Source: Winogradskyella costae (GTDB lineage Bacteria; Bacteroidota; Bacteroidia; Flavobacteriales; Flavobacteriaceae). From it: DNA of 64,000 bases. Position 1 is the first letter of the stretch. Each line of letters starts with the position of its first letter. The DNA lies in contig NZ_JABFDK010000001.1 of assembly GCF_013403865.1 (NCBI RefSeq), positions 868,001 through 932,000 on the forward strand, read 5' to 3'. This document shows positions 15,904 to 25,569 of this stretch, one piece after another. The position numbers and the translations under genes are program-made. The notes below the pieces were generated by a model that did no database searches, was not told where the DNA came from, and worked only from the letters and a program-made list of their open reading frames with translations.

Positions 15904-18900
15904 TTAGAATGTATATCTTAAACCAACTTGCATTTGCCATCTTGAAGATTGTAAACCAGAATCATCAACAATATTCTTTGTCTCACCTGCTCTTTCGTCA
16001 AATGTAAACTGAGGTGTTGTACCATCTGAAGCAAATCCTTCAAAGTCTAATAACTGAACTTGATCAAAGTTTGCAAATGTTCTTACACCCCATTCTTTAT
16101 TTAAAAGATTAGTGAAGTTAAAAATATCTGCAGTGATTTCAAATCTGTGTACTTTTTTACCAAAAGCGATACCAAATTCTTGTGCGAATTTTAAATCAAC
16201 GATATGCGTCCAATCTGTACGATCAGCATTTCTTTCAGCAAACTGACCTCTTCGTGAACTCAAATAATCACTACTGTCTATATAAGCATCTAAAGCTGCC
16301 CATTGTGCTTCCGCAGATACATCTCCGTTATCAATTAAAAGTGCGTCAGCCTGGCTATTAGGTATATAAGCTAAAGCAGAAAATGATCCTGTATCAGACA
16401 ATAAGCCACCTCCATTTCCACCGTACACGTAACTTAAAGGACTACCTTCAGCTCCTTCGTAATACAGACCAATTCTAGTCTTAATTTTATCCGTCCACTT
16501 AAACTCTATAGTAGAGTTTGCTAAGACACGGTGTCCTGCAGAATAATCTGATGTCGATAAGTCTGGTCGGTTAGAACCATTTACAGTTTCAAGATTTCTC
16601 CACTGTGAACTATTTTGCGAGCTTGTAGCATCTAAAAGACCATCAGAATCACCATAAGAATACGTAAGAGCTGTTCTAATATCTATTTTATCTGTGATAA
16701 TACTTTTTGATAATGTTCCACTAACATTATATGAGCTACCTGCACCAGTATTAGTCGCTAAATAGATATCGCTATAAGTATCATCTACTTTTTGAAAACC
16801 ATAATTTGGTCTAGAACCTGCACCAGTTGTCATAAACTGAGGTCCAGCTATATTGATGTTTTCATATGTTACCGCTGTAATATTATCATTCCAAATAAAG
16901 TCTGCTGAGAATGTGAATCCACCTGGTAATTTTTGATCAACAGCAATGTTAGTCTTAAATACTTGTGGCAACATAAAATCTTTAGCAAATAAATCTACTT
17001 GTCCTCCTATAGAACCACTACCTTGAGCAGGATCTTGGAATTGTGTATTAGGATTTGGGTTAAAATTAGGTGCACTTGAACCTGTTAATTGAATATACCC
17101 TGCAGTAACACCGTTATTATTGTATGTTCCACCTGGCCATACTAACGGCACTCTCGAAGTAAAGATACCAAGACCACCACGTATTTGTGTAGATTTCTCA
17201 CCTTTTACATCCCAGTTAAATCCAATTCTAGGAGACACATGAACGTTAGCATCAATACCTTGACCAACTCTTGCTCCATGTAAATCTTTACCAGCGCTTT
17301 CTAAAAGTGCCACTGAACGTGTATTAAAATCATCGTTTCCTAAACCATCTTCCCAATACGGAATATCAACTCTAACACCCGCTGTTAATTTAAAGTTATC
17401 TGTAAAGTTTACTTCATCTTGAATATAAAGTCCAAATTGGAATAAATCAAACTCTGCAGCGCCTTCAGAATCATCACCACTTCCACCTAGTAAAGAATAT
17501 CCATGACGGTATCTGTTAGGTGTACCAGCATAAAACGCTGCTAAATCATCAAATCTGTAGTCACCGAAATTTTGTCTAAAGAATACATTTTTTGAAGATG
17601 AAAACTCATTATTTGTTCCGATAGTAACCGTATGCTTACCTGAATAAATTTCAAAATTATCAGTTAATGTTAAAACACGTTGTTCTAATAAGTTCGAAGT
17701 TGAAAATGCTTCAGTACCAAAGTTAATAGAAGACCCTGCAGCATCAGTAATTGAAACTGAAGGAAATGGGTTACCTTCATAACCTCTATCATCATCTACT
17801 GTTGTAAACCCTACTACTAAATTGTTAGAAAATTTATTTCCAATTTTAGTATTTAACTCTAAAGCTGTAGAGTTTGTTATAGATTCAAAATTAATTGCGT
17901 TATTAAAGAAATTAATGCTTCCTGAGTTAGATGCACTTGCATTTAACTGAACAGCCTTAACATAACTATGCTTTAATGATAATGTATTATTTTCATTAAT
18001 ATTCCAATCTACTTTAGCAATTAACTTATCACTAACAAGAGAAGATGTGTTATTAGAATATCCACCAGCATCATATCCATAATTTGAAGATAAAAAATCT
18101 GATAACGTATTTAAATCTGCTGCTGTAGCATCACCTCTATAATTAGAAATATTAAATGGCTGTGGAGTTTCTTGATCCTCTCTTTCGTAATTAACAAAGA
18201 AGAACAATTTATTTTCAATGATTGGCCCTCCTAATCTTACACCGTAAGTATTTGAAGAAAACTCATCTAACTTTTCTCTGCCATCATCACCAGCTAAATC
18301 TATTGGAGTTTTACCAGCCAAATCTTGATTTCTTAAAAATGTATATGCAGATCCAGTAAATGTATTTGTACCAGATTTAGTAATAGCATTAATACTACCA
18401 CCAGCAAAACCAGATTGTCTTACATCAAAGGGAGCAACGTTAACCTGAAAAGATTCAATAGCATCCAAAGAAATTGGGCTTACACCTGTTTGACCTCCAT
18501 TGGTTCCGTTTCCAGCAAGTCCAAAAACATCATTATTTACTGCACCATCAATATAAATAGCATTATACCTGTTGTTTTGACCAGCAATTGAAATTACATC
18601 ATCTCCTGTAATTTTTGCTTGAGGAGTTAATCTTGCAAAGTCTGCAATATTTCTTGAAATAGAAGGTAATGTGTTAACTTGTCTTTGAGACACTTTAGTT
18701 TCAGCACCTGTTTTACCCGAATCAAAAATACTGTTACTTTGACCGGTAACAACAACTTCTTCTAAAGTATTTGCATCTTCAGAAAGAGAAATACTAATTC
18801 TTTTTGTTTCACCAAGGTCTAAATAATAAGACTCATTCTTAAACTCTTCAAATCCAACATAAGAAATTGTAATAGTGTAAGGCCCACCTGTTCTCATATT

Positions 18901-19113
18901 AGATATTCTGTAGTAGCCATCATAATCTGTAGCAACACCATATGTTGTTCCAGAAGGAGTATGAACCGCTACAATACTAGCACCAGGCAAAGGACTTCCA
19001 TTTGCCTCTGTTACTTGCCCATTAATGGCTGCCGTTGTAACACCCTGAGCAAAAGCAGCCGTAGAGAACAGTGTCAATACAGTTGCTAATAAAAATTGTT
19101 TAAATTTTCTCAT
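15904..19113 (-). CDS. Oar-like TonB-dependent receptor with carboxypeptidase-regulatory N-domain
   Basis: A 1069-residue outer-membrane protein. A signal peptide (cleaved after about AFA at 22) leads to a carboxypeptidase regulatory-like domain (about 28-115: INGQVTEANGSPLPGASIVAV), then a plug domain (from about 118: EEVVVTGQ; IYIDGAVNNDVFGL near 190) and a long beta-barrel ending in the aromatic residue Phe (LRYTF). The layout and spacing resemble Oar/OmpA-related TonB receptors rather than SusC: there is no SusD partner gene beside it. The substrate is unknown. It is transcribed alone, from a promoter with a perfect -7 element at 19146-19153. Confidence 0.92.
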   Translation of the reverse strand: MRKFKQFLLATVLTLFSTAAFAQGVTTAAINGQVTEANGSPLPGASIVAVHTPSGTTYGVATDYDGYYRISNMRTGGPYTITISYVGFEEFKNESYYLDLGETKRISISLSEDANTLEEVVVTGQSNSIFDSGKTGAETKVSQRQVNTLPSISRNIADFARLTPQAKITGDDVISIAGQNNRYNAIYIDGAVNNDVFGLAGNGTNGGQTGVSPISLDAIESFQVNVAPFDVRQSGFAGGSINAITKSGTNTFTGSAYTFLRNQDLAGKTPIDLAGDDGREKLDEFSSNTYGVRLGGPIIENKLFFFVNYEREDQETPQPFNISNYRGDATAADLNTLSDFLSSNYGYDAGGYSNNTSSLVSDKLIAKVDWNINENNTLSLKHSYVKAVQLNASASNSGSINFFNNAINFESITNSTALELNTKIGNKFSNNLVVGFTTVDDDRGYEGNPFPSVSITDAAGSSINFGTEAFSTSNLLEQRVLTLTDNFEIYSGKHTVTIGTNNEFSSSKNVFFRQNFGDYRFDDLAAFYAGTPNRYRHGYSLLGGSGDDSEGAAEFDLFQFGLYIQDEVNFTDNFKLTAGVRVDIPYWEDGLGNDDFNTRSVALLESAGKDLHGARVGQGIDANVHVSPRIGFNWDVKGEKSTQIRGGLGIFTSRVPLVWPGGTYNNNGVTAGYIQLTGSSAPNFNPNPNTQFQDPAQGSGSIGGQVDLFAKDFMLPQVFKTNIAVDQKLPGGFTFSADFIWNDNITAVTYENINIAGPQFMTTGAGSRPNYGFQKVDDTYSDIYLATNTGAGSSYNVSGTLSKSIITDKIDIRTALTYSYGDSDGLLDATSSQNSSQWRNLETVNGSNRPDLSTSDYSAGHRVLANSTIEFKWTDKIKTRIGLYYEGAEGSPLSYVYGGNGGGLLSDTGSFSALAYIPNSQADALLIDNGDVSAEAQWAALDAYIDSSDYLSSRRGQFAERNADRTDWTHIVDLKFAQEFGIAFGKKVHRFEITADIFNFTNLLNKEWGVRTFANFDQVQLLDFEGFASDGTTPQFTFDERAGETKNIVDDSGLQSSRWQMQVGLRYTF

Positions 19114-19145
19114 AAAAATTTCAATTAATTAGTTTTTAATCCATG

Positions 19146-19153
19146 CAAAATTA
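19146..19153 (-). promoter_or_regulatory. Predicted -7 element (TAATTTTG) of the Oar-like receptor
   Basis: Perfect TAnnTTTG match on the minus strand, 32 bases before the ATG. The -33 region shows TTTAG rather than TTG. Confidence 0.55.
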
Positions 19154-19272
19154 CGCAATACCGCAGCTAAAACATTAACTAAATGTTAACAATTAACCCC
19201 GATAAAGATAAATATAAGATTCTTATATTTTAGGTACACATAGCTAAATTTACTAAAAAATTTTAACAATTT

Positions 19273-20919
19273 TTAACAATTATTCTTATAAAAATCTAAT
19301 AAGTTGCTCGTAGACGCATCATGCATAGCACTTTGGTCTTCTTTTTTAATTTCGCTTAAAATAGATTTCGCTAATTGTTTTCCTAATTCAACACCAAATT
19401 GATCGTAACTGTAAATATTCCAAATAATACCTTGTACAAAAATTTTGTGCTCGTACATAGCGATGAGCTTCCCTAAACTTTCTGGTGTTAATTTCTGAAT
19501 TAAGAGGGAGGTTGTTGGCTTATTACCTTCAAATATTTTGAAAGGTGATAGTTGAGATGTCTCGTCTTGCGAAAGCGATTGTCCTTTTAATTCTGATAAG
19601 ACCTCGGCTTCTGCCTTACCATTCATTAATGCCTCTGTTTGCGCGAAGTAGTTAGACATTAATTTATCGTGATGATCTTTGTTTCCATATAAAGATTCTA
19701 CATATCCTATAAAATCTGTTGGAATTAATTTAGTCCCTTGATGTATAAGTTGAAAAAAGGCATGTTGTGAATTGGTTCCTGGTTCACCCCAAATTAAGGT
19801 TCCGGTTTGGTAGTTCACTTTATTACCATCTCTATCTACACTCTTACCATTGCTCTCCATAATACCTTGTTGAAGATACGTTGCAAACTGGTTTAAATAT
19901 TGAGTATAAGGAATAATAGCTTCACTTTCTGATTGAAAGAAGTTGTTATACCAAACGGTTAATAAAGCTGATATTACAGGTATATTTTCATTGAAATCCG
20001 CAGTTTTAAAATGCTCATCCATTTTGTGAGCTCCTTCTAAAAGGCTTTCAAAATGCTTGTAACCCAAAGCTAAACTAATAGACAAACCAACAGCACTCCA
20101 AAGTGAGAATCGTCCTCCAACCCAATCCTTCATCGGGAAAATATTATCTTCATCAATACCAAAAGCTTTTACACTTTCAATATTAGTAGAAACAGCAACA
20201 AAATGTTTAGAAACAGCTTCTTGAGGTAAAGATTCTAAGAACCATGCTCTAATAGAATTGGCATTAGATAGGGTTTCTTGAGTGGTAAATGTTTTAGAAA
20301 CAATTACAAATAACGTCGTTTCTGGATTTAAGTTTTTAATCACTTCTTGGTAGTGATCCCCATCTACATTACTCACAAAATGAGTTGTTAGTTGGTTTTT
20401 ATAAAACTGCAACGAATCTACTACCATTGCAGGTCCAAGGTCAGAGCCTCCAATACCAATATTTACAATATCTGTAATTGCTTTACCTGTAAAACCTTTA
20501 TGATCACCATTAACAATAGAATTTGTAAATGCTTCAATTTTTCGCTTTACTTCATGAATTTCAGGAATTACATTTTCTCCATCTACTAAAACCTCAGTAT
20601 TTTTTGGTGCTCTTAAAGCCGTATGTAAAACCGCTCTTCCTTCGGTTGCATTAATAATATCACCTTCAAAATATTTTGAAATAGCATCTTTTAAGTCCAT
20701 TTCATTTGCTAGCTCTTCAAGTAAACCTAAAGTTTCTTTTGTAATCCTATTCTTAGAAAAATCTGCATAAAAATCATCCCATTGAACCGTTAGGTCATTT
20801 GCCCTTTCTGCATCAGCGCTAAATAAATCTTTTAAATGTTTAGATTTAATATCTTCAAAATGTGCTTGTAATTTTCCCCAAGCTTTTGTGGTTGTAGGAT
20901 TGGTTGCTTTTAATGCCAT
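19273..20919 (-). CDS. pgi: Glucose-6-phosphate isomerase
   Basis: Glycolytic/gluconeogenic enzyme interconverting glucose 6-phosphate and fructose 6-phosphate. The 548-residue length is that of the large (E. coli-like) family. Recognisable signatures are DIVNIGIGGSDLGPAMV (about residue 147), the VVSKTFTTQET sugar-phosphate site (about 207-217), GGRFSLWSAVG (about 268) and QLIHQGTKLIPTDFIG (about 386). It is the last gene of a four-gene minus-strand operon and begins only seven bases after the M23 peptidase stop. Confidence 0.97.
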   Translation of the reverse strand: MALKATNPTTTKAWGKLQAHFEDIKSKHLKDLFSADAERANDLTVQWDDFYADFSKNRITKETLGLLEELANEMDLKDAISKYFEGDIINATEGRAVLHTALRAPKNTEVLVDGENVIPEIHEVKRKIEAFTNSIVNGDHKGFTGKAITDIVNIGIGGSDLGPAMVVDSLQFYKNQLTTHFVSNVDGDHYQEVIKNLNPETTLFVIVSKTFTTQETLSNANSIRAWFLESLPQEAVSKHFVAVSTNIESVKAFGIDEDNIFPMKDWVGGRFSLWSAVGLSISLALGYKHFESLLEGAHKMDEHFKTADFNENIPVISALLTVWYNNFFQSESEAIIPYTQYLNQFATYLQQGIMESNGKSVDRDGNKVNYQTGTLIWGEPGTNSQHAFFQLIHQGTKLIPTDFIGYVESLYGNKDHHDKLMSNYFAQTEALMNGKAEAEVLSELKGQSLSQDETSQLSPFKIFEGNKPTTSLLIQKLTPESLGKLIAMYEHKIFVQGIIWNIYSYDQFGVELGKQLAKSILSEIKKEDQSAMHDASTSNLLDFYKNNC

Positions 20920-20926
20920 AATTTTA

Positions 20927-22234
20927 TTATAAAATTGGATCTTCAGTTATTGTGTTTTCAGTTTCTTTTGGTTCTACCTCTAAGAAAAAGATATTATCAA
21001 GTTGTTTTCTTACGGGTTTAATATGCTCTAAATACTTCACTTTTAAACTATCAGAAATAGGCTCTGCATCTGGCAATTCTTGTTTAAAAGGATCAACTTG
21101 CACTCCGTTTTTCCAAAAACGATAACACACATGTGGACCACCTGTATTTCCGGTCATTCCGACTTTACCAATGATATCTCCTTGCTTTACAAAATCGCCT
21201 TTTTGAACTAAGCGTTTACTCATATGAAGATATTGTGTCGTATAGGTATCATTATGCCTTATTTTCACATATTTACCATTTCCTCCTCGTCTAGTAGATT
21301 CTATCACAGTTCCACTTGCAGTGGCCATAATAGGTGTCCCAATAGGAGCTGCAAAATCAGTACCTCTGTGCGCACGTACTTTATAACCATAAACAGCAAT
21401 ACGACGTTTAAGATTATAACGGGACGATATTCGACTAAACTGAACCGGAGCTTTTAAAAAAGCACGTCGCAAATTTTTAGCGTCTTCATTAAAATAATCC
21501 ACGATCCCTTTAATAGAATCCGTCTCATACTGAAACGCATATAACGAATCTCCATTATGCTCAAAATAAGCCGCTTTTACACCTTGGATTCCCGCATAAA
21601 TGGTATCGTCTATGTATTTATCTGTGTAAATAACCTTGAATCGATCCCCTTTTTGTAGACGTCTAAAATCAATAGTCCATGCATAAATTTCATCGGCCAT
21701 TTTATAAGCTAAGCGTTGGCTTAATCCTTTTTCTTCTAAAGTTGCAGAAATACTACTTTCTATAACTCCGGTTGCCGTTTTCTCTACATACGTTATTGGC
21801 TTCCTACTTTTGTAAGCATGAATCGAGTCTTTTAACCCTATAACCACATATTCTTCTTGGCTAGGCTGATAAATAAATGTACTTGGACTGGGTAAACTAT
21901 CCTTTTCTGAAGCTTTTGAATATAATAGCGTATATGGTCTCCCTGAGTTTAGCTTTCTAATATCGAAAGTATCTTTTACCACTTCTGCGATTTGAAAAAT
22001 GTTTGGATACCCAATATTATTACGTTGCATAATCTCACCAAAACTGTCCCCAGATTTAATGGTATCGCGTTTTACAATGTAATTATTAATATCGAAGCCA
22101 AACTCTAAGATTTTTTCTTCTTCAACAATTTCGGCCTCTCCCTTATCGTTTGCTATCCCAGCCGTGTTATCCTCTTTACAAGCATATAAACTTACTGCAA
22201 TTACAGCAATTGTTATTAATCGTTTTAACTGCAT
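20927..22234 (-). CDS. M23-family peptidase lipoprotein with altered zinc motif
   Basis: A 435-residue predicted lipoprotein (lipobox SLYAC, Cys19) with an N-terminal LysM/OapA-like segment (IKSGDSFGEIMQRNNI, about 59-74) and a C-terminal M23 (LytM-like) peptidoglycan endopeptidase domain (about 285-385). Zinc and catalytic residues are seen as His289 and Asp293 (HRGTDFA), His337 (YLHMS) and His368. The last HxH motif reads GPHVCYRF, so the second His, normally a zinc ligand, is Cys370. Cys can bind zinc, so activity is not excluded. It is the third gene in the operon DUF3108 > dioxygenase > M23 > pgi, with 12- and 7-base spacers. The role is probably cell-wall remodelling. Confidence 0.9.
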   Translation of the reverse strand: MQLKRLITIAVIAVSLYACKEDNTAGIANDKGEAEIVEEEKILEFGFDINNYIVKRDTIKSGDSFGEIMQRNNIGYPNIFQIAEVVKDTFDIRKLNSGRPYTLLYSKASEKDSLPSPSTFIYQPSQEEYVVIGLKDSIHAYKSRKPITYVEKTATGVIESSISATLEEKGLSQRLAYKMADEIYAWTIDFRRLQKGDRFKVIYTDKYIDDTIYAGIQGVKAAYFEHNGDSLYAFQYETDSIKGIVDYFNEDAKNLRRAFLKAPVQFSRISSRYNLKRRIAVYGYKVRAHRGTDFAAPIGTPIMATASGTVIESTRRGGNGKYVKIRHNDTYTTQYLHMSKRLVQKGDFVKQGDIIGKVGMTGNTGGPHVCYRFWKNGVQVDPFKQELPDAEPISDSLKVKYLEHIKPVRKQLDNIFFLEVEPKETENTITEDPIL

Positions 22235-22246
22235 TAATTAAGCTAA

Positions 22247-23179
22247 TTATAAATTATTTCCCCAATTTTCTAATTCTTCTGCACTCCATAGCTCTGGAAA
22301 GAAAATACGTCTTTGGTATTTTGGATGCATATATTTTTTCCAGTTACTACCTCCTGTTGCTTCACCATCTCCAATACCACTATCAATATAATGTTTGGCC
22401 GCGTTGTAATGTGCTATTACCCAACTTACATTAACGGTATAATCATAATGACGCATCGCTTTTATAAGCTCTTCGTTCTTCTGATCGCTGATTGGCAGCT
22501 CTTTAAAGCGCGTCCAAAGATTTGTGGTATTATAGGTTTCCATAAACCTTAAGAACTCGTCTTTGTAGCGTTTTTCAAAATTAACCAAAAGTGTGGATTT
22601 TTTCCCTGTTTTATGGTCTTTTCCTGCGGCTTGCCAATATAAATGTTCAAAAGCATGCGTGTATGGAGTGTCTCTATCAATATCTTTTCTAAACCTATAA
22701 TCGATAAGATTAATTAACTCGGTAGAGGCAAATTCAATAAGTCTGTATTGCGCGCTTTGAAAACCACTCGCCGGAGTAAGCGTATATCTAAATTTCATAT
22801 ATTGCTCAACATCCATACCTTCTCTCATAATATTAAAAGATGTTGAGAGCATATCAAAATAGCGACTAATACGCATCAGTTTACTTTCGAAAAATGCAAC
22901 ATCTAAGTTTTCCCTTTCTGCTACTTGGGAAATTTCCCAAAGAATCATCTTAAAAAGTAATTCATTAATTTGATGATAGGCAATAAACACCATTTCATCG
23001 GGTAGTGTTGTGCGCTGAGTTTGTAAGTTTAACAAAGCATCTGTCTGAATATAATCCCAATACGTTATTGGCTTGCTATACAGTAAGCCATATAAATGAT
23101 CGTCTGTGTCTTGATCTATTTTTTCATACTTCTCTTGAAGTGCTTTTATAATTTCATCGTAATTTGGTTGGTCTGACAT
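22247..23179 (-). CDS. kynA: Tryptophan 2,3-dioxygenase family protein
   Basis: Heme enzyme opening the tryptophan indole ring to N-formylkynurenine, the first step of the kynurenine pathway. The 310-residue protein shows TDO motifs: TYWDYIQTDALLNLQ (about 38-52), YHQINELLFKMILWEI (about 68-83), and a C-terminal heme/substrate region with HYNAAKHYIDSGIGDGEATG (about 257). The last motif differs from the classical RxxHxxMVxRxIGxKxGTGGSSG form, so it belongs to a diverged branch and its substrate should be regarded as probable, not proven. No other kynurenine-pathway gene is in the window. It sits 13 bases after the DUF3108 gene and 12 before the M23 gene. Confidence 0.85.
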   Translation of the reverse strand: MSDQPNYDEIIKALQEKYEKIDQDTDDHLYGLLYSKPITYWDYIQTDALLNLQTQRTTLPDEMVFIAYHQINELLFKMILWEISQVAERENLDVAFFESKLMRISRYFDMLSTSFNIMREGMDVEQYMKFRYTLTPASGFQSAQYRLIEFASTELINLIDYRFRKDIDRDTPYTHAFEHLYWQAAGKDHKTGKKSTLLVNFEKRYKDEFLRFMETYNTTNLWTRFKELPISDQKNEELIKAMRHYDYTVNVSWVIAHYNAAKHYIDSGIGDGEATGGSNWKKYMHPKYQRRIFFPELWSAEELENWGNNL

Positions 23180-23192
23180 ATACTAGTTAATC

Positions 23193-23981
23193 TTAGAATT
23201 CTATTTTAAAGGAGTGCTTTAAACCCTTAAACTGAACAAGATCTGCACGGAGAGAACCCACTGCTAAATCTGCTTTAATTTTCAATGGAATTTTATTCTT
23301 ATCTGCACTTACCCAAAGTGTTAAACTTTCTTCTTCCTTAAAAACACGACCTGCCATAACATAAGGTCTAAATTTAATGGTTTTTACTTTTACATCTGAA
23401 CCATTAACATTCACTTCTATCGTTTCCTCCCCTAAATACTTGAGTTTAAACCCGTAGTTTTCTTCATCAAAAAACATATTGGTTTTTATTTCATCTCCTA
23501 TTTTTAAGGACTCTGTACGAATATTGTTTCTTAAGTAATAATACATTGAAACCATATCCTGAACATCTTGTTCGGTCGTTATATTTTTGGTGTTATTGTG
23601 TTTTTTGTTATTGACCTCAGCAATCCTGTTTTCATGGTCAAAATTGATTTCTATATCCTTGGTATGACCACCTTCATCTATTTTTCTAATAAACTTATAG
23701 GGTGCACCTGTCTCTATATCGAAATAACTTTCGTAACGGTCTTTAACTTTAAAAAATAATTTTGCAAGTCCAGTAGTCCAACCTTTCCCAACCACATGGT
23801 ACACAGGCTTCCTATCTAATTTGGCTTCGTTAACTGATAGCGTGGCATACCCTGCCGTCACAAAACCGCTGTAACTCATTTCAAATTTAAACCACTCTCC
23901 ATCTTGAAAAGCTGATTCTTTCTTCACGTCAGAAGCTTGAAATCCTACAAAGAATAATATAATTGTAAATAAATGTTTCAT
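23193..23981 (-). CDS. DUF3108 domain exported protein
   Basis: A 262-residue protein with an N-terminal signal sequence (MKHLFTIILFFVGFQAS). The mature part begins FQDGEWFKFEMSYSGFVTAGYATL, the characteristic start of DUF3108, a predicted beta-rich periplasmic domain of unknown function. It heads the four-gene operon that continues with the tryptophan dioxygenase, the M23 peptidase and pgi. Upstream lie a TATATTTA -7-like element (23995-24002) and an inverted repeat that could be an operator (24008-24030). Confidence 0.85.
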   Translation of the reverse strand: MKHLFTIILFFVGFQASDVKKESAFQDGEWFKFEMSYSGFVTAGYATLSVNEAKLDRKPVYHVVGKGWTTGLAKLFFKVKDRYESYFDIETGAPYKFIRKIDEGGHTKDIEINFDHENRIAEVNNKKHNNTKNITTEQDVQDMVSMYYYLRNNIRTESLKIGDEIKTNMFFDEENYGFKLKYLGEETIEVNVNGSDVKVKTIKFRPYVMAGRVFKEEESLTLWVSADKNKIPLKIKADLAVGSLRADLVQFKGLKHSFKIEF

Positions 23982-23994
23982 AACTTATAGTTTG

Positions 23995-24030
23995 TAAATA
24001 TAAATAATGTAACGCATTTTTTACGTTACA
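23995..24030 (-). promoter_or_regulatory. Candidate promoter and operator of the DUF3108 operon
   Basis: On the minus strand TATATTTA (23995-24002) is one mismatch from the -7 consensus. Immediately upstream, TGTAACG and CGTTACA form a perfect 7-base inverted repeat with a 9-base spacer (24008-24030), covering the expected -33 region. That placement suits a repressor or activator site. Confidence 0.4.
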
Positions 24031-24222
24031 ATTATCTTAAATACAATTACTATTCCAAATCTATAAAATCTTTAAAATACCATTTAAAAACATCCTAGAT
24101 TCGAATCTCTAAATTAGTTAGATTCAGAGGTGTCAATTCAAGCGATTTTAACGTCGCATCAAACAAAATATACTCGTTAAGTTATGACGCCCACGTCTTA
24201 AAACTCGCAATTAATTTATATT

Positions 24223-24254
24223 AGCGCGTTTATATGTAGATACATAAACGCGCT
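24223..24254. terminator. Strong GC-rich hairpin downstream of hppD
   Basis: AGCGCGTTTA...TGTA pairs with TACATAAACGCGCT, with one two-base bulge. It lies 10 bases past the hppD stop on the minus strand. The T-run on the minus strand is weak, so it could act as a terminator or as a 3'-protective stem. Confidence 0.6.
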
Positions 24255-24263
24255 TTGGTTATT

Positions 24264-25424
24264 TTAAAGAGTTCCTCTTTTCTCTTGCTCTCGTTCTATA
24301 GATTCAAACAAAGCCTTAAAATTCCCTGCACCAAAACCACGAGCTCCCATACGTTGAATAATTTCAAAAAACAACGTCGGCCTATCTTCTACTGGTTTTG
24401 TAAAAATCTGAAGTAAATACCCTTCTTCATCGGCATCAATCATAATACCCAAACCTTTTAAAGTTTCAATATCTTCTCTAAGCGCGTGACTATACTCTTC
24501 TAATCGCCCTGGTACTGCTCTGTAATATTCTTCTGGTGGTGTCGACAAAAATTCCACACCTCTAGATTTTAATTGCGACACTGTTGTAATGATATCATCT
24601 GTCGCTACGGCTATATGCTGCACACCAGAACCTTCGTAGAAATCTAAATATTCCTCAATTTGAGATCTTTTGGCTGCTTTTGCAGGTTCGTTAATAGGGA
24701 ATTTTATACGGCCATTTCCATTACTCATTACTTTACTCATTAAAGCTGAATATTCTGTATGGATTTGCTTGTCGTCAAAAGATAAAAAGTTAACAAAGCC
24801 CATAACATCTTCGTACCATTTTACCCAAGTATTCATTTCTCCCCAACCTACATTGCCAACCATATGGTCTATATATTTTAATCCTGTGGGCTCTGGGTTG
24901 TAGTCACTTTTCCACTCTATGAAGCCTGGCATAAATGTTCCTTTGTAATTTTTACGTTCTACAAACATGTGCACAGTTTCACCATAGGTGTAAATTCCTG
25001 CTTTAACAACCTCACCAAATTCATCTTCTTCTACAAATGGCTCCATATAAGATTTTGCTCCACGTTTAGTGGTTTCTTCATAAGATTTGCGCGCATCCTC
25101 TACCCATAAGGCAACTACTTTTACACCATCACCATGCTTAACTATATGCTTATTAATTTCAGATTTGCTATTTAAAGGAGTTGTTAATACCAGACGTATT
25201 TTATCTTGTTTCAACACATAACTTACAGAATCCTTCGAACCCGTTTCTAAACCCTTATAGGCATAAGATTGAAACCCGAATGCAGTCTTATAAAAGTGCG
25301 CTGCTTGTTTGGCGTTTCCTACATAAAACTCAACATAATCTGTACCTAAAAGCGGTAAAAAATCTTGCGCTCCTTCGAATATTTTTTCTAAACTGTAATT
25401 TACGTTTTCTACTTCTTTTGCCAT
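24264..25424 (-). CDS. hppD: 4-hydroxyphenylpyruvate dioxygenase
   Basis: Non-heme iron enzyme converting 4-hydroxyphenylpyruvate to homogentisate in tyrosine catabolism. The 386-residue protein has two VOC-type halves. The iron ligands are His187 (YIDHMVGNV), His270 (GVQHIAVAT) and Glu354 (LFFEIIQR). The C-terminal GFGAGNFKALFESIEREQ matches the gate helix of the family. It lies upstream of hmgA's product in the pathway; on the chromosome hmgA is about 0.7 kb upstream on the same strand, with the CCC-motif gene between. The fumarylacetoacetase gene is not in the window. Confidence 0.97.
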   Translation of the reverse strand: MAKEVENVNYSLEKIFEGAQDFLPLLGTDYVEFYVGNAKQAAHFYKTAFGFQSYAYKGLETGSKDSVSYVLKQDKIRLVLTTPLNSKSEINKHIVKHGDGVKVVALWVEDARKSYEETTKRGAKSYMEPFVEEDEFGEVVKAGIYTYGETVHMFVERKNYKGTFMPGFIEWKSDYNPEPTGLKYIDHMVGNVGWGEMNTWVKWYEDVMGFVNFLSFDDKQIHTEYSALMSKVMSNGNGRIKFPINEPAKAAKRSQIEEYLDFYEGSGVQHIAVATDDIITTVSQLKSRGVEFLSTPPEEYYRAVPGRLEEYSHALREDIETLKGLGIMIDADEEGYLLQIFTKPVEDRPTLFFEIIQRMGARGFGAGNFKALFESIEREQEKRGTL

Positions 25425-25569
25425 ACTATTTATTTTATAATTGAGAAATTAAAAAAAGAGTAGTGACTCCTAAATTTTATTTTGAAAACCCGTAGTCATC
25501 TTTTAAAATTCTTTTAATTTTTCTTCGATTTTTGTTAGTTGTAATTGTGTTATATAATCAATTGTGTTT

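Noticed and set aside
15904-19113. SusC-type nutrient receptor with a polysaccharide-utilisation locus
   Set aside because: No SusD-like gene and no carbohydrate-active enzymes are adjacent; the sequence fits Oar-like receptors.
24223-24254. Possible site-specific recombination or attachment site
   Set aside because: The inverted repeat is adequately explained as a hairpin at the 3' end of hppD; there is no integrase, direct repeat or tRNA nearby.
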